This document shows, piece after piece, positions 1 to 8,113 of a stretch of 59,852 bases of DNA. Position 1 is the stretch's first letter. Each line of letters begins with the position of its first letter. Source of the stretch: Streptomyces iconiensis (GTDB taxonomy: Bacteria > Actinomycetota > Actinomycetes > Streptomycetales > Streptomycetaceae); NCBI RefSeq assembly GCF_028657195.3, contig NZ_JANCPR020000059.1:1-59852 (forward strand). Direction: 5' to 3'. Made by a program: the position numbers and the translations under genes. A model generated the notes under the pieces. The model was not told the origin of the DNA. It was given only the letters and a program-made list of their open reading frames with translations, and ran no database searches.

Positions 1-22
1 CCCCTCTAGGACTCCCCCCGGC
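1..22. repeat. 22-bp direct repeat, copy 1
   Basis: The first 22 bases (CCCCTCTAGGACTCCCCCCG plus GC) recur exactly at 59824-59845. At the far copy the sequence is the 3' half of a stable hairpin, so this copy is probably the tail of a similar terminator-like element belonging to the gene upstream of the window. Seen directly; its role as a dispersed intergenic element is inference. Confidence 0.8.
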
Positions 23-99
23 CGTATCCGGGCCTGGTCTTGAGTGGGCTGGGGCGGTGGAGTGGACGGGGCTCTCTCTCCTAGATAAGGAAGATCTAC

Positions 100-375
100 A
101 TGAGCGTGAATGTCCGAATCCCGACCATCCTGCGCACGTACACCGGCGGCCAGGCCGAGGTCTCGGCCGAGGGGGCGACCCTCGGTGACGTGCTCGCGGA
201 TCTGGAGAAGAACCACACCGGTATCGGCGCCCGCGTACTGGACGACACGGGCAAGCTGCGGCGGTTCGTGAATGTGTATGTGAACGATGACGATGTCCGG
301 TTCGAGCAGGGGCTGGAGACGCCTACGCCGGACGGCGCCGGCATTTCGATCATCCCCGCCGTCGCGGGTGGCTGA
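100..375 (+). CDS. MoaD/ThiS-family sulfur carrier protein
   Basis: A 91-residue beta-grasp ubiquitin-like protein that ends in Gly-Gly, the C-terminal signature of sulfur carriers (MoaD, ThiS, CysO) that are adenylated and charged as a thiocarboxylate. The N-terminus (MSVNVRIPTILRTYTGG) and the closing IIPAVAGG match the actinobacterial CysO/MoaD-like group. The ATG at 100 follows an AAGGAAG-type ribosome site. No molybdopterin or thiamine genes are visible nearby, so a role in cysteine biosynthesis (CysO-like) is at least as likely as molybdopterin synthesis. A strong hairpin terminator follows directly. The family is secure; the pathway is not settled. Confidence 0.88.
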   Translation: MSVNVRIPTILRTYTGGQAEVSAEGATLGDVLADLEKNHTGIGARVLDDTGKLRRFVNVYVNDDDVRFEQGLETPTPDGAGISIIPAVAGG

Positions 376-784
376 CTTTCCGGAGTGGCCTGAACGCGGT
401 ACGGAATCGCCCCTTCCAGCAGCATCCGGAAGGGGCGATTCCGCGTTCCGGAAGGCGGTAGAGTGACAGAAGTTCCCTCCTGCGCGTTTGCCGAACGCAT
501 ATGAGATCCCGACGAGTTGGCGCCGAAATAGGCGCGTCAATTGTCGTGTTGCTCCTCCTATGCCGGGCCCGACTTGCCCCGCTCTCCCCGCAGTTGAGCT
601 GATTTTTCCGATCGGGCGTGCCCAGAATTCTCGTCCGATTGACCTGTTGCAGAGGGCGTCCGTGCAGATACATTCAGCGGCGGTCGACGCGTTCCGGCGC
701 ACACCTCCGATTACTGGGGGTGAGGTCTGACCCGGGTTCGCGAAGTGCGGATCCGCGTAAGGGCCAGTAATAGGGGAGTTAGGA
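376..784. other. Intergenic region upstream of the cold-shock gene
   Basis: This 409-base gap holds the hairpin at 403-442 and then a less GC-rich stretch (about 470-700) with no convincing codon bias. Cold-shock genes usually have long 5' leaders, so the second half is best read as promoter and leader. A TTGACC at 639-644 is a possible -35 box, but I see no clear partner -10. Confidence 0.5.
403..442 (+). terminator. Rho-independent-type hairpin after the sulfur carrier gene
   Basis: A perfect 15-bp stem (GGAATCGCCCCTTCC at 403-417 with GGAAGGGGCGATTCC at 428-442) encloses a 10-base loop. Outer GAACGC/GCGTTC arms can extend it. No U-tract follows, as is usual in Streptomyces. Confidence 0.85.
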
Positions 785-988
785 ATGGCTCAGGGCACCG
801 TCAAGTGGTTCAACGCGGAGAAGGGGTACGGCTTCATCGCGGTCGACGGTGGTGCGGACGTGTTCGTCCACTACAGCGCGATCCAGATGGACGGTTACCG
901 CACCCTGGATGAAGGGCAGCGGGTCGAGTTCGAGATCTCGCAGGGTCAGAAGGGGCCGCAGGCGGACATGGTCCGCGTGACCGGCTGA
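785..988 (+). CDS. Cold-shock domain protein (CspA family)
   Basis: A 67-residue single cold-shock domain with the two nucleic-acid-binding motifs near the start: KWFNAEKGYGFI (RNP1-type) and VFVHYSAI (RNP2-type). The length is that of CspA/CspB proteins, which bind single-stranded nucleic acid and act as RNA chaperones or antiterminators. The ATG at 785 follows a GGGGAG...AGGA purine run. It is monocistronic, with a strong hairpin terminator 28 bases beyond its stop. Placement beside groEL2 is common in streptomycetes, as I recall it. Confidence 0.97.
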   Translation: MAQGTVKWFNAEKGYGFIAVDGGADVFVHYSAIQMDGYRTLDEGQRVEFEISQGQKGPQADMVRVTG

Positions 989-1016
989 GCGCCGGACTGC
1001 AGTAGAGAGCTTGGCA

Positions 1017-1050
1017 GGAGGGGCCGCATCCCACGGGATGCGGCCCCTCC
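1017..1050 (+). terminator. Hairpin terminator after the cold-shock gene
   Basis: A perfect 15-bp stem (GGAGGGGCCGCATCC / GGATGCGGCCCCTCC) with a CACG tetraloop. Confidence 0.9.
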
Positions 1051-1186
1051 CGCGTGCGCGTGCGCGCTGTCAGGGGCGTGGGGAACCGCGCGAGCGGGCC
1101 CTGCTCCCGCGGTCCGCGACGTACGGCAAGGGGCACGTCGTACCCGGTTCCGGGGTCTTGCGAGGCGGGGGTCGCGCCCGCCGCCG

Positions 1187-1213
1187 CTTGCACTCGACGG
1201 GGGTGAGTGCTAA
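1187..1213 (+). promoter_or_regulatory. CIRCE element 1 (HrcA operator)
   Basis: CTTGCACTC, nine bases, GAGTGCTAA. This matches the CIRCE consensus TTAGCACTC-N9-GAGTGCTAA with two mismatches in the left arm. CIRCE is the operator of the heat-shock repressor HrcA, and in Streptomyces it controls the groES-groEL1 and groEL2 promoters. Confidence 0.93.
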
Positions 1214-1222
1214 TTATGTGCG

Positions 1223-1249
1223 TTAGCACTCTCCGAGTGAGAGTGACAG
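1223..1249 (+). promoter_or_regulatory. CIRCE element 2 (degenerate right arm)
   Basis: TTAGCACTC, nine bases, GAGTGACAG. The left arm is perfect and the right arm keeps only GAGTG. It starts nine bases after the first CIRCE, so the right arm of copy 1 and the left arm of copy 2 also form an inverted repeat. Tandem operators suggest cooperative HrcA binding. Confidence 0.8.
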
Positions 1250-1397
1250 AGATGGACCGGGTCGGTGAGGTCCGTGGACCGGGTGGGAAGGAACCGCCGG
1301 GCCCGCAGACCGTCCGTCGCGGGCGCCAGCGCGGTCCGGAGAAATCCAACCCTCCCCTTGCTGTGTGGCATGGGGGAATCCAGGGAGGACCCTTCAC

Positions 1398-3026
1398 ATG
1401 GCCAAGATCATCGCCTTTGACGAGGAGGCGCGGCGCGGCCTTGAGCGCGGCATGAATCAGCTCGCCGACGCCGTCAAGGTCACGCTCGGCCCCAAGGGCC
1501 GGAACGTCGTTCTGGAGAAGAAGTGGGGTGCCCCCACGATCACGAACGACGGTGTCTCGATCGCCAAGGAGATCGAGCTTGAGGACTCCTACGAGAAGAT
1601 CGGCGCCGAGCTGGTCAAGGAGGTCGCCAAGAAGACGGACGACGTAGCCGGCGACGGCACGACGACCGCGACCGTCCTGGCCCAGGCGCTCGTCAAGGAA
1701 GGTCTGCGCAACGTCGCAGCGGGCGCCAACCCGATGGCACTCAAGCGCGGCATCGAGAAGGCCACTGAGGCCGTCTCCGGCGCCCTGCTGGAGCAGGCCA
1801 AGGACGTGGAGACCAAGGAGCAGATCGCCTCCACCGCCTCCATCTCCGCCGGCGACATCCAGATCGGCGAGCTGATCGCCGAGGCCATGGACAAGGTCGG
1901 CAAGGAAGGCGTCATCACCGTCGAGGAGTCGCAGACCTTCGGGCTTGAGCTGGAGCTCACCGAGGGCATGCGCTTCGACAAGGGCTACATCTCCGCCTAC
2001 TTCGCCACCGACATGGAGCGGATGGAGGCGGAGCTTGAGGACCCGTACATCCTCATCGTCAACTCCAAGATCGGCAACGTGAAGGACCTCCTTCCGCTGC
2101 TGGAGAAGGTCATGCAGTCGGGCAAGCCGCTGCTGATCATCGCGGAGGACGTCGAGGGCGAGGCCCTGTCCACGCTGGTCGTCAACAAGATCCGCGGCAC
2201 CTTCAAGTCCGTCGCCGTCAAGGCCCCGGGCTTCGGTGACCGCCGTAAGGCGATGCTGAACGACATCGCCATCCTCACCGGCGGTCAGGTCATCGCCGAA
2301 GAGGTCGGCCTCAAGCTGGAGAGCGCCGGTCTCGACCTGCTGGGCCGTGCCCGCAAGGTCCAGATCACCAAGGACGAGACCACCATCGTCGACGGTGCGG
2401 GCGACAGCGAGCAGGTCGCGGGCCGGGTCAACCAGATCCGTGCCGAGATCGAGAACAGCGACTCCGACTACGACCGCGAGAAGCTCCAGGAGCGTCTGGC
2501 GAAGCTCGCCGGTGGCGTGGCCGTCATCAAGGCGGGTGCCGCGACCGAGGTCGAGCTGAAGGAGCGCAAGCACCGCATCGAGGACGCGGTGCGCAACGCG
2601 AAGGCTGCCGTCGAGGAGGGCATCGTCGCCGGCGGTGGCGTCGCCCTGCTGCAGGCTTCCTCCGTCTTCGAGAAGCTGGAGCTGGAGGGCGACGAGGCCA
2701 CCGGTGCCGCGGCCGTCAAGCTGGCTCTGGAGGCCCCGCTCAAGCAGATCGCGGTCAACGCCGGTCTTGAGGGTGGCGTCGTCGTGGAGAAGGTGCGCAA
2801 CCTGACCCCGGGTCACGGTCTGAACGCCGCCACCGGCGAATACGTCGACATGATCGCCGAGGGCGTTCTCGACCCCGCCAAGGTGACGCGCTCCGCGCTG
2901 CAGAACGCCGCCTCCATCGCGGCGCTCTTCCTCACCACCGAGGCCGTCATCGCCGACAAGCCCGAGAAGGGTGGCGGCGGCGCCGACGCGGCTGCCGCCG
3001 GCGGCATGGGCGGCATGGACTTCTGA
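1398..3026 (+). CDS. groEL2: 60-kDa chaperonin GroEL2
   Basis: A 542-residue group I chaperonin covering the full family length. It opens MAKIIAFDEEARRGLERGMN and carries the ATP-binding DGTTTATVLA motif and a C-terminal Gly/Met tail (GGMGGMDF) typical of GroEL2 rather than the His-rich GroEL1 tail. The ATG at 1398 follows AGGGAGG. No groES precedes it; in actinomycetes the second groEL is usually a lone gene while groES-groEL1 lies elsewhere. It forms the double-ring ATP-driven folding chamber in the cytosol. Heat-shock control through HrcA is indicated by the upstream CIRCE pair. Confidence 0.98.
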   Translation: MAKIIAFDEEARRGLERGMNQLADAVKVTLGPKGRNVVLEKKWGAPTITNDGVSIAKEIELEDSYEKIGAELVKEVAKKTDDVAGDGTTTATVLAQALVKEGLRNVAAGANPMALKRGIEKATEAVSGALLEQAKDVETKEQIASTASISAGDIQIGELIAEAMDKVGKEGVITVEESQTFGLELELTEGMRFDKGYISAYFATDMERMEAELEDPYILIVNSKIGNVKDLLPLLEKVMQSGKPLLIIAEDVEGEALSTLVVNKIRGTFKSVAVKAPGFGDRRKAMLNDIAILTGGQVIAEEVGLKLESAGLDLLGRARKVQITKDETTIVDGAGDSEQVAGRVNQIRAEIENSDSDYDREKLQERLAKLAGGVAVIKAGAATEVELKERKHRIEDAVRNAKAAVEEGIVAGGGVALLQASSVFEKLELEGDEATGAAAVKLALEAPLKQIAVNAGLEGGVVVEKVRNLTPGHGLNAATGEYVDMIAEGVLDPAKVTRSALQNAASIAALFLTTEAVIADKPEKGGGGADAAAAGGMGGMDF

Positions 3027-3080
3027 GCCGTCACCGAGCGCCGGAAACCATCCGGCGGCCGTGGCTCAGCCTCGTCCGAA

Positions 3081-3119
3081 CCCGAGGGCGGGCACCCCAT
3101 GTGGGTGCCCGCCCTCGGG
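3081..3119 (+). terminator. Hairpin terminator after groEL2
   Basis: A perfect 17-bp stem starts at CCCGAGGGCGGGCACCC (3081) and closes with its complement at 3103-3119 around a five-base loop. It lies between convergent genes and can serve the toxin gene as well. Confidence 0.92.
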
Positions 3120-3148
3120 CGTTGCTGGTTGCCGCCCTCGGGCAGCGC

Positions 3149-3400
3149 TCAGCCGATGCGGCCGATATGGATGATCACGACGGTGACGGTCGCGCCGTTG
3201 ATCTCGTACAGCACGCGGTAGCGGCCTACGTGCATGCGGCGCAGGTCGCGGGAGCCGTACGGGGTCGTGCCCTCTGGGCGGGGGTCATCGGCCAGCAGGT
3301 CGACAGAGTCCATCAGTTGGCGAAGTCCGTCGGAGTCGTCCTTGAGGAACCGGGCCGCAGCGTCGATGGCGGGCTCGTCCCAGACGACCGTGTACGTCAA
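3149..3400 (-). CDS. RelE/ParE-superfamily toxin (YoeB/RelE-like)
   Basis: An 83-residue protein (MTYTVVWDEPAIDAAARF...) with the RelE fold pattern: an N-terminal beta strand, a helical pair, and a C-terminal sheet with GSRDLRRMHVGRYRVLYEI and a final VVIIHIGRI strand. RelE-type toxins cleave mRNA in the ribosome. The start is TTG at 3400, overlapping the antitoxin stop (TTGA), so translation is coupled and the toxin is weakly initiated. This gene order, antitoxin then toxin, is standard for Phd/YefM-RelE pairs. Confidence 0.88.
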   Translation of the reverse strand: MTYTVVWDEPAIDAAARFLKDDSDGLRQLMDSVDLLADDPRPEGTTPYGSRDLRRMHVGRYRVLYEINGATVTVVIIHIGRIG

Positions 3401-3651
3401 GCGCGGTCCAGCCCGAGCTGGGAGCGGACGTGCTCGTGCGGAACCGCCGTCGTGTCCTGCGCGTTCTGCCGGGCGCGGTACAGGGCGAGCGCGAGTGCGT
3501 CCTCAAGGTCGGCAAGCTCTTTGGGGCTGATGAGGACGGCGGCGGGCTCGCCGTGATCGGTGATGGTGATGCGCTCGTGCGCGTGCGAGGCGCGGCGCAC
3601 CAAGGACCCGAACCGGGCGCGGGCTTCAGTGATCGGCAAGGTGTCACTCAT
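3397..3651 (-). CDS. Phd/YefM-family antitoxin
   Basis: An 84-residue protein that begins MSDTLPITEARARFGSLVRR and carries the ERITITDHGEPAAVLISPKE motif of Phd/YefM DNA-binding antitoxins; the acidic C-terminal part would wrap the toxin. The ATG at 3651 has no clear ribosome site, and a TACAGT hexamer lies seven bases upstream, so the transcript may be leaderless. Antitoxins of this family autorepress their operon. An imperfect TGTA-N8-TACA repeat lies just upstream. Confidence 0.9.
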   Translation of the reverse strand: MSDTLPITEARARFGSLVRRASHAHERITITDHGEPAAVLISPKELADLEDALALALYRARQNAQDTTAVPHEHVRSQLGLDRA

Positions 3652-3803
3652 GTAAGAAACTGTACACTTCTGTCGCCGCCCCGGCGCCGCGTTCGGTGTC
3701 CCGTGTGAGAGCTGATTCTGGGGGCCCGCCGGAACCTCGTCTTCTTCCGGTGGGGGCGGCGGTGTGCGGGTCCCCGGAGGCGGGGGTCGGCGCCACCGTC
3801 CGG

Positions 3804-3818
3804 GGTGTAGCTGGCACC
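3804..3818 (+). promoter_or_regulatory. Short inverted repeat upstream of the first sensor-domain gene
   Basis: GGTG, seven bases, CACC, ending 60 bases before the start codon. A comparable repeat (4719-4738) lies at nearly the same distance from the paralogue. This is a candidate operator; no binding protein can be named. Confidence 0.3.
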
Positions 3819-3878
3819 ACCTCGGGGAGGCAGGCCAGGCGGCTGGGGAACCGCAGGGCGCACGGACAGAGTTGGGGC

Positions 3879-4574
3879 ATGACAACGGCGACGGCAGCGA
3901 TGGACACAAAGGTGACGGGACCCGTGACGCAGAACCCGCATCCGGAGACGTACGACGCATACGGAGCGCACGGCTCGGGGGTGTCCGTGCGGAGGGGAAC
4001 GCGGTTCGGCCGCCAGGTGGCGTATCTGCTCTCCGGGCTGCCGATCGGGATCGCCGCTTTCACCCTGGTGCTCACCGGGTTCTGCGCCGGCGCCCCCACC
4101 TTGATCCTGCTGCTGGGCCTGCCGGTACTGGCCGGCACGCTGGCCGTGGCACGGTACTTCGCGCGGATCGAGGCGGCGCAGATCGCGCTGGCGACCGGGC
4201 GCCCGCTGCCGCCGGAGGCGGAGCGCCCGCAGCGCGGTGGCTGGGGGCTGCTGGCGGACGCGCAGGGGTGGCGGGACCTGGTGCACGCGATCGTGGCGTT
4301 CCCCGTGCGGGTGGTGACGTTCGCGCTCACCCTGGTGTGGACGGTCGGCGCCTTGGGCGGACTCACGTACGGGCTGTGGGCCTGGACGCTCCCGCATGGC
4401 GAGAACGACGGCTGGATGGAGCTGGCGTTCGGCTGGACCGGCACCGGTGCCGACATCATGGGCAACGCTGTGGTGGGGCTCTTCTTCCTCCTCACGGTGG
4501 TGCCGCTGGTACGCGGACTCACTCTGACCCAGGCGGGACTCGGCCGGGTCATGCTGCGCGGGGGCACGCTGTAG
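3879..4574 (+). CDS. Sensor-domain membrane protein, paralogue 1
   Basis: A 231-residue protein with four hydrophobic segments in two pairs (about residues 48-95 and 145-215), linked by a soluble stretch containing ARYFARIEAAQIALATGRPLP. It matches the 'putative sensor' domain that is usually fused to, or encoded beside, actinobacterial histidine kinases. No kinase or transmitter domain is present here and none is encoded nearby. The ATG at 3879 is chosen because the similarity to the next gene starts at MTT. About 220 bases separate it from its close paralogue at 4795, which indicates a tandem duplication that included the upstream region. Confidence 0.75.
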   Translation: MTTATAAMDTKVTGPVTQNPHPETYDAYGAHGSGVSVRRGTRFGRQVAYLLSGLPIGIAAFTLVLTGFCAGAPTLILLLGLPVLAGTLAVARYFARIEAAQIALATGRPLPPEAERPQRGGWGLLADAQGWRDLVHAIVAFPVRVVTFALTLVWTVGALGGLTYGLWAWTLPHGENDGWMELAFGWTGTGADIMGNAVVGLFFLLTVVPLVRGLTLTQAGLGRVMLRGGTL

Positions 4575-4718
4575 GCGGGGGAGAACGCGTGTGCGTCGGG
4601 GGAGCGACGCGAGCGCGTCGGGGGAGCGAGGAAGTGCGCCGGGTGGCTGTCGCCGCCCGGCGCGTACGTATGCCCTTTCGTCGCCTGCCCCGCGCCGAGG
4701 GGGTTTTCGGCTCCGGGT

Positions 4719-4738
4719 GGGTGCATCTAGGTGCACCC
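4719..4738 (+). promoter_or_regulatory. Inverted repeat upstream of the second sensor-domain gene
   Basis: GGGTGCA, six bases, TGCACCC: perfect 7-bp arms ending 57 bases before the ATG at 4795. The position and GGTG/CACC core match the repeat before the first paralogue, so both genes may share one regulator. Confidence 0.4.
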
Positions 4739-4794
4739 TCAGCTGGTGGGTCAGGCGGCTGGGTGGGCGCGTGGTGAAGGGGGATCGTAGAGGC

Positions 4795-5430
4795 ATGACA
4801 ACGACACAGGCGCGCATGCAGCCGGGTGCCTACGGGGCGCCCGTTCGCACTACGGGACGGCTCGGACGCGAGATGGGGTATCTCCTGTCGGGACTGCCGC
4901 TGGGGATCGCCGGGTTCGTGTGCGCGGTGACGGGGTTCGCGCTCGGGGTCGGAACGCTGGTGATCGTGCTGGGGCTGCCCGTTCTGGCGGGCGCGCTGAG
5001 CGTGGCGCGGTACTTCGCGCGGGTCGAGGCCGAGCAGATCGCTTACACGACGGGGCGTCCGCTGCCGCCGCTCAAGGAGCATGCGGCTGCGGGGCGTTGG
5101 AGCGCGCTGCGGGACCCGCAGGCGTGGCGCGATCTGCTGCACGCCGTGGTGGGCTTCCCGGTACGGATCGCGGCCTTCGCGGTGGCGCTGGTCTGGATGG
5201 CCGGCGGGCTCGGCGGGCTGACGTACGGGCTGTGGTCGTGGTCGGTCCCGCGCGACGGGCACGACGGGCTGATCGACGTGGCCTTCGGTGTCTCAGGCAC
5301 GGGGCCCGACATCGCGCTCAACACCGCCTTCGGCGTCGTTCTGCTGGCGACCACGGTGCCGGTGGTGCGCGGGCTCACCGCGATGCGCGTCGGCCTGGCG
5401 CGTGTGCTGCTGCGGGACGGTGCGCTGTAG
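4795..5430 (+). CDS. Sensor-domain membrane protein, paralogue 2
   Basis: A 211-residue membrane protein closely similar to the product of 3879-4574. It shares the YLLSGLPLGIAGF, GLPVLAGALSVARYFARVEAEQIA, PQAWRDLLHAVVGFPVRI and GGLGGLTYGLW blocks in the same order, with four predicted membrane segments. It lacks the extra N-terminal residues of paralogue 1. There is no kinase domain and no partner response regulator beside it. A signalling role rests on the family name only. The following gene starts 183 bases downstream. Confidence 0.75.
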   Translation: MTTTQARMQPGAYGAPVRTTGRLGREMGYLLSGLPLGIAGFVCAVTGFALGVGTLVIVLGLPVLAGALSVARYFARVEAEQIAYTTGRPLPPLKEHAAAGRWSALRDPQAWRDLLHAVVGFPVRIAAFAVALVWMAGGLGGLTYGLWSWSVPRDGHDGLIDVAFGVSGTGPDIALNTAFGVVLLATTVPVVRGLTAMRVGLARVLLRDGAL

Positions 5431-5612
5431 GAGTCCTGTAGGAGTTCTGGCGGGGAGCCCGGTGGGGAGAGCGTCCGGCATGTGAGATACGGCATGCCGG
5501 GCGTTCGTGCGTGCGGGGTCCTGGCGCGAGTAATCTACGCAGGATTTTGCCGTGAACCTGTTCTTCCGGTTGTTGTCGACGACACCAGCCGCGCCGACTC
5601 CGAGAGCACCGC

Positions 5613-7199
5613 GTGGACTCCCTCAACTCCTTCATCCTCGACGTCAACGACGTCTTCTGGGCCTACTGCCTCATACCCCTGGTCGTAGGTGCCGCGCTGT
5701 ACTTCACCTTCCGTTCCCGCGCCGTGCAGATACGGCTGCTGCCCGAGATGTTCCGGGTGCTGGGCGACAAGGCGCAGACGGGCCCCGACGGGCGGAAGCA
5801 GGTCTCCGCCTTCGGGGCCTTCACCATCTCCGCAGCCGCCCGGGTCGGCACGGGCAACATCGCCGGTGTCGCGGCGGCCATCACTGCCGGTGGTGCGGGC
5901 GCGGTCTTCTGGATGTGGGTGATGGCGCTGCTGGGTGCCTCGTCCGCGTTCGTGGAGTCGGCGCTCGCGCAGCTCTACAAGGTGCGTAACAAGGACAGGG
6001 AAGGCAACGACGCAGGCACCTACCGTGGCGGGCCCGCCTACTACATGCAGCGCGGGCTCGGTAAGCGCTGGGTGGGCGTGATCTTCGCCGTCGTCATCAC
6101 CCTGACCTTCGGCTTCACCTTCAACGCCGTCCAGTCCAACACCATCACCTCGGTCGCGCAGGGCTCCTTCGGCGACTCGTTCCCCGCTCTGGGCGCCGGC
6201 GTGGGCCTGGTGGTGCTGCTCGGCGCGGTGATCTTCGGCGGCGTGCGCAGGATCGCGACCGTGACCTCCGTGATCGTGCCCGTGATGGCAGTGCTCTACC
6301 TGCTGCTCGGCGCGACCGTCGTCGTCCTCAACATCGGTGACGTGCCCCGCGTGTTCGCCGACATCGTGGGCGGCGCGTTCGGCTTCCGCGAGGTCGCGGG
6401 CGGCGCGATCGGTGCGGCGATCCAGCAGGGCATCAGGCGCGGCATGTTCTCCAACGAGGCGGGGCTCGGCTCGGCCCCCAACGCGGCGGCGACGGCCGAG
6501 GTCACCCACCCTGTCAAGCAGGGCCTCGTACAGACGCTCGGGGTCTTCTTCGACACGCTGCTGATCTGCTCGATGACCGCGTTCATCATCCTCACCTCCA
6601 ACCCCTCGCTCTCCGGCAGGGCGGGTGCCGACCTCACGCAGCAGGCGATGACCGACACCCTGGGCGGCTGGGCGGGCCATGTGCTGACCCTCGTCGTCTT
6701 CCTGCTCGCCTTCTCCACCCTGATCGGGAACTACTACTACGGCGAGTCCAACATCCGCTTCATGACGGGCAACCGCTGGGTGCTCCCCGGCTACCGCGTG
6801 CTCGTGCTCGTGGCCGTCTTCGGGGGCGCGCTCGGCTCGGTCGACGTCGTCTGGAACCTCGCCGACGTCTTCATGGGCGGCATGGCCCTGGTCAACCTCC
6901 TCGCGATCCTGCCGCTCTCGGCCATCGCCTGGCGGCTCCTGGAGGACTACCTCGCCCAGCGCCGCCAGGGCCTCGACCCGGTCTTCACCCGCGACCGCGT
7001 CCCCGGCCTGCCGGGCGAGATCGAGTGCTGGGAAGCGGCGGCGGTCCCCGGCCCCGCCACGGCTTCCGGCAAGGCCGCGAAGCCGGGTACCGGCGCGAAG
7101 CCGGGCACGGCAGGGAAGTTGGGCACGGCAGGGAAGTCGGGCAAGGCCGCGAAGCCGGGTACGAACGCGCAGCAGGAGGACGCGTCTCGCGAGAGTTGA
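5613..7199 (+). CDS. Alanine/glycine:cation symporter (AGCS family)
   Basis: A 528-residue integral membrane protein of the sodium:alanine symporter family (AlsT/DagA/AgcS), which imports small neutral amino acids with Na+ or H+. Family motifs are clear: FGAFTISAAARVGTGNIAGV near residue 75, the YRGGPAYYMQRGLGKRW block and the FSNEAGLGSAPNAAATA stretch near residue 285. The start is GTG at 5613. The C-terminus after about residue 480 is a low-complexity tail of GKAAKPGT/AGKLGT-like repeats not found in the core family, a local in-frame repeat expansion. The gene stands alone, and its spacer carries a GGCATG/CATGCC hairpin at about 5475-5500. Confidence 0.93.
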   Translation: MDSLNSFILDVNDVFWAYCLIPLVVGAALYFTFRSRAVQIRLLPEMFRVLGDKAQTGPDGRKQVSAFGAFTISAAARVGTGNIAGVAAAITAGGAGAVFWMWVMALLGASSAFVESALAQLYKVRNKDREGNDAGTYRGGPAYYMQRGLGKRWVGVIFAVVITLTFGFTFNAVQSNTITSVAQGSFGDSFPALGAGVGLVVLLGAVIFGGVRRIATVTSVIVPVMAVLYLLLGATVVVLNIGDVPRVFADIVGGAFGFREVAGGAIGAAIQQGIRRGMFSNEAGLGSAPNAAATAEVTHPVKQGLVQTLGVFFDTLLICSMTAFIILTSNPSLSGRAGADLTQQAMTDTLGGWAGHVLTLVVFLLAFSTLIGNYYYGESNIRFMTGNRWVLPGYRVLVLVAVFGGALGSVDVVWNLADVFMGGMALVNLLAILPLSAIAWRLLEDYLAQRRQGLDPVFTRDRVPGLPGEIECWEAAAVPGPATASGKAAKPGTGAKPGTAGKLGTAGKSGKAAKPGTNAQQEDASRES

Positions 7200-7236
7200 C
7201 TCTCACACCGTGTGAGGCCGTGCAGTAGGAGACGTC

Positions 7237-8070
7237 ATGTTCACCATCGGAGCGTTCGCCACACACGGCAGCGTGTCGGTACGGATGCTGCGGCACTACG
7301 ACGCCGTGGGGCTGCTGCGCCCCGCCCGGGTAGATGCCGTCAGCGGCTACCGCTACTACGCCGCCGAGCAGCTGGCACGGCTGAATCGGATCATCGCGCT
7401 CAAGGAACTCGGCTTCACGCTGGAGCAGGTACGGGCGATCCTCGACGAGCAGGTCGACGTCGGGGAGTTGCGCGGCATGCTGCGGCTGCGGGAGGCGGAG
7501 CTGGAGGCGGCGATGGCGCAGGACGCCGCCCGGCTGGCGCAGGTGGGCGAGCGGCTCCGGATGATCGAGAGCGAGGGACGTATGAGTTCCGAAGATGTAG
7601 TGGTCAAGCGGCTTCCGGCGGTACGGGTGGCGGAGCTGTCGGGCACGGCCGACCGCGCCGAACCGGAGTCGATCGGCCCGGTCATCGGGCCGCTGTACGG
7701 CGAACTGTTCCCGCGCCTGGAGCGCGCCGAGGTCACGCCCGCCGGGCTGGGACTGGCGTACTACGAGGACGGCTCGCAGGGCGAGGACAGCGTGCTGGTC
7801 CACGCCGCCGTACAGGTGGGAGCCGAGGCGCCGCCTCATGCGGGGGCGTACGACTTCCAGCTCGTCGACCTGCCCGAGGTCCCGGTCGCCGCGACGCTCG
7901 TGCACCGGGGCCCGATGGAAGGGGTCATGGCCTCACTCCAGGTGCTCGCCCGCTGGATCGAGGCCAACGGCTACCGCTCGCTGGGCTACCCGCGCGAACT
8001 CCAGATCTCGTGCGAGGGCGGCCCCGAGCACTGGGTGACGGAGCTGCAGGAGCCGGTCGCACGAGTGTGA
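7237..8070 (+). CDS. MerR-family regulator with GyrI-like effector domain
   Basis: A 277-residue protein. The N-terminal MerR winged helix spans about residues 1-70 (MFTIGAFATHGSVSVRMLRHYDAVGLLRPA, with DAVSGYRYY in the wing), then a coiled-coil dimerisation helix, then a GyrI-like ligand-binding domain from about residue 120, as in BmrR-type multidrug sensors. The ATG at 7237 follows TAGGAG with good spacing. No transporter is adjacent on the same transcript, so the target is unknown. A strong hairpin terminator follows at 8114. Confidence 0.92.
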   Translation: MFTIGAFATHGSVSVRMLRHYDAVGLLRPARVDAVSGYRYYAAEQLARLNRIIALKELGFTLEQVRAILDEQVDVGELRGMLRLREAELEAAMAQDAARLAQVGERLRMIESEGRMSSEDVVVKRLPAVRVAELSGTADRAEPESIGPVIGPLYGELFPRLERAEVTPAGLGLAYYEDGSQGEDSVLVHAAVQVGAEAPPHAGAYDFQLVDLPEVPVAATLVHRGPMEGVMASLQVLARWIEANGYRSLGYPRELQISCEGGPEHWVTELQEPVARV

Positions 8071-8113
8071 GGGGTCCTCGTGCCTGAGTGATACGGGCAG
8101 GAGCCGCGAGGCT

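Larger units (their letters stand above)
989..1397. other. groEL2 promoter and leader region
   Basis: This 409-base spacer holds the cold-shock terminator (1017-1050), two overlapping-spaced CIRCE operators (1187-1249) and the groEL2 leader. The groEL2 ribosome site (AGGGAGG) lies at about 1382-1388. No further gene is evident. Confidence 0.75.

Noticed and set aside
834..2816. Very long open frame on the minus strand opposite groEL2
   Set aside because: It is the antisense shadow of a highly biased high-GC gene: it has Leu/Asp/Gly-rich nonsense composition, no family resemblance and no start signal.
3644..4817. Long minus-strand frames opposite the sensor-domain genes
   Set aside because: Arg/Pro/His-rich translations typical of antisense frames; the plus-strand paralogues share conserved protein sequence.
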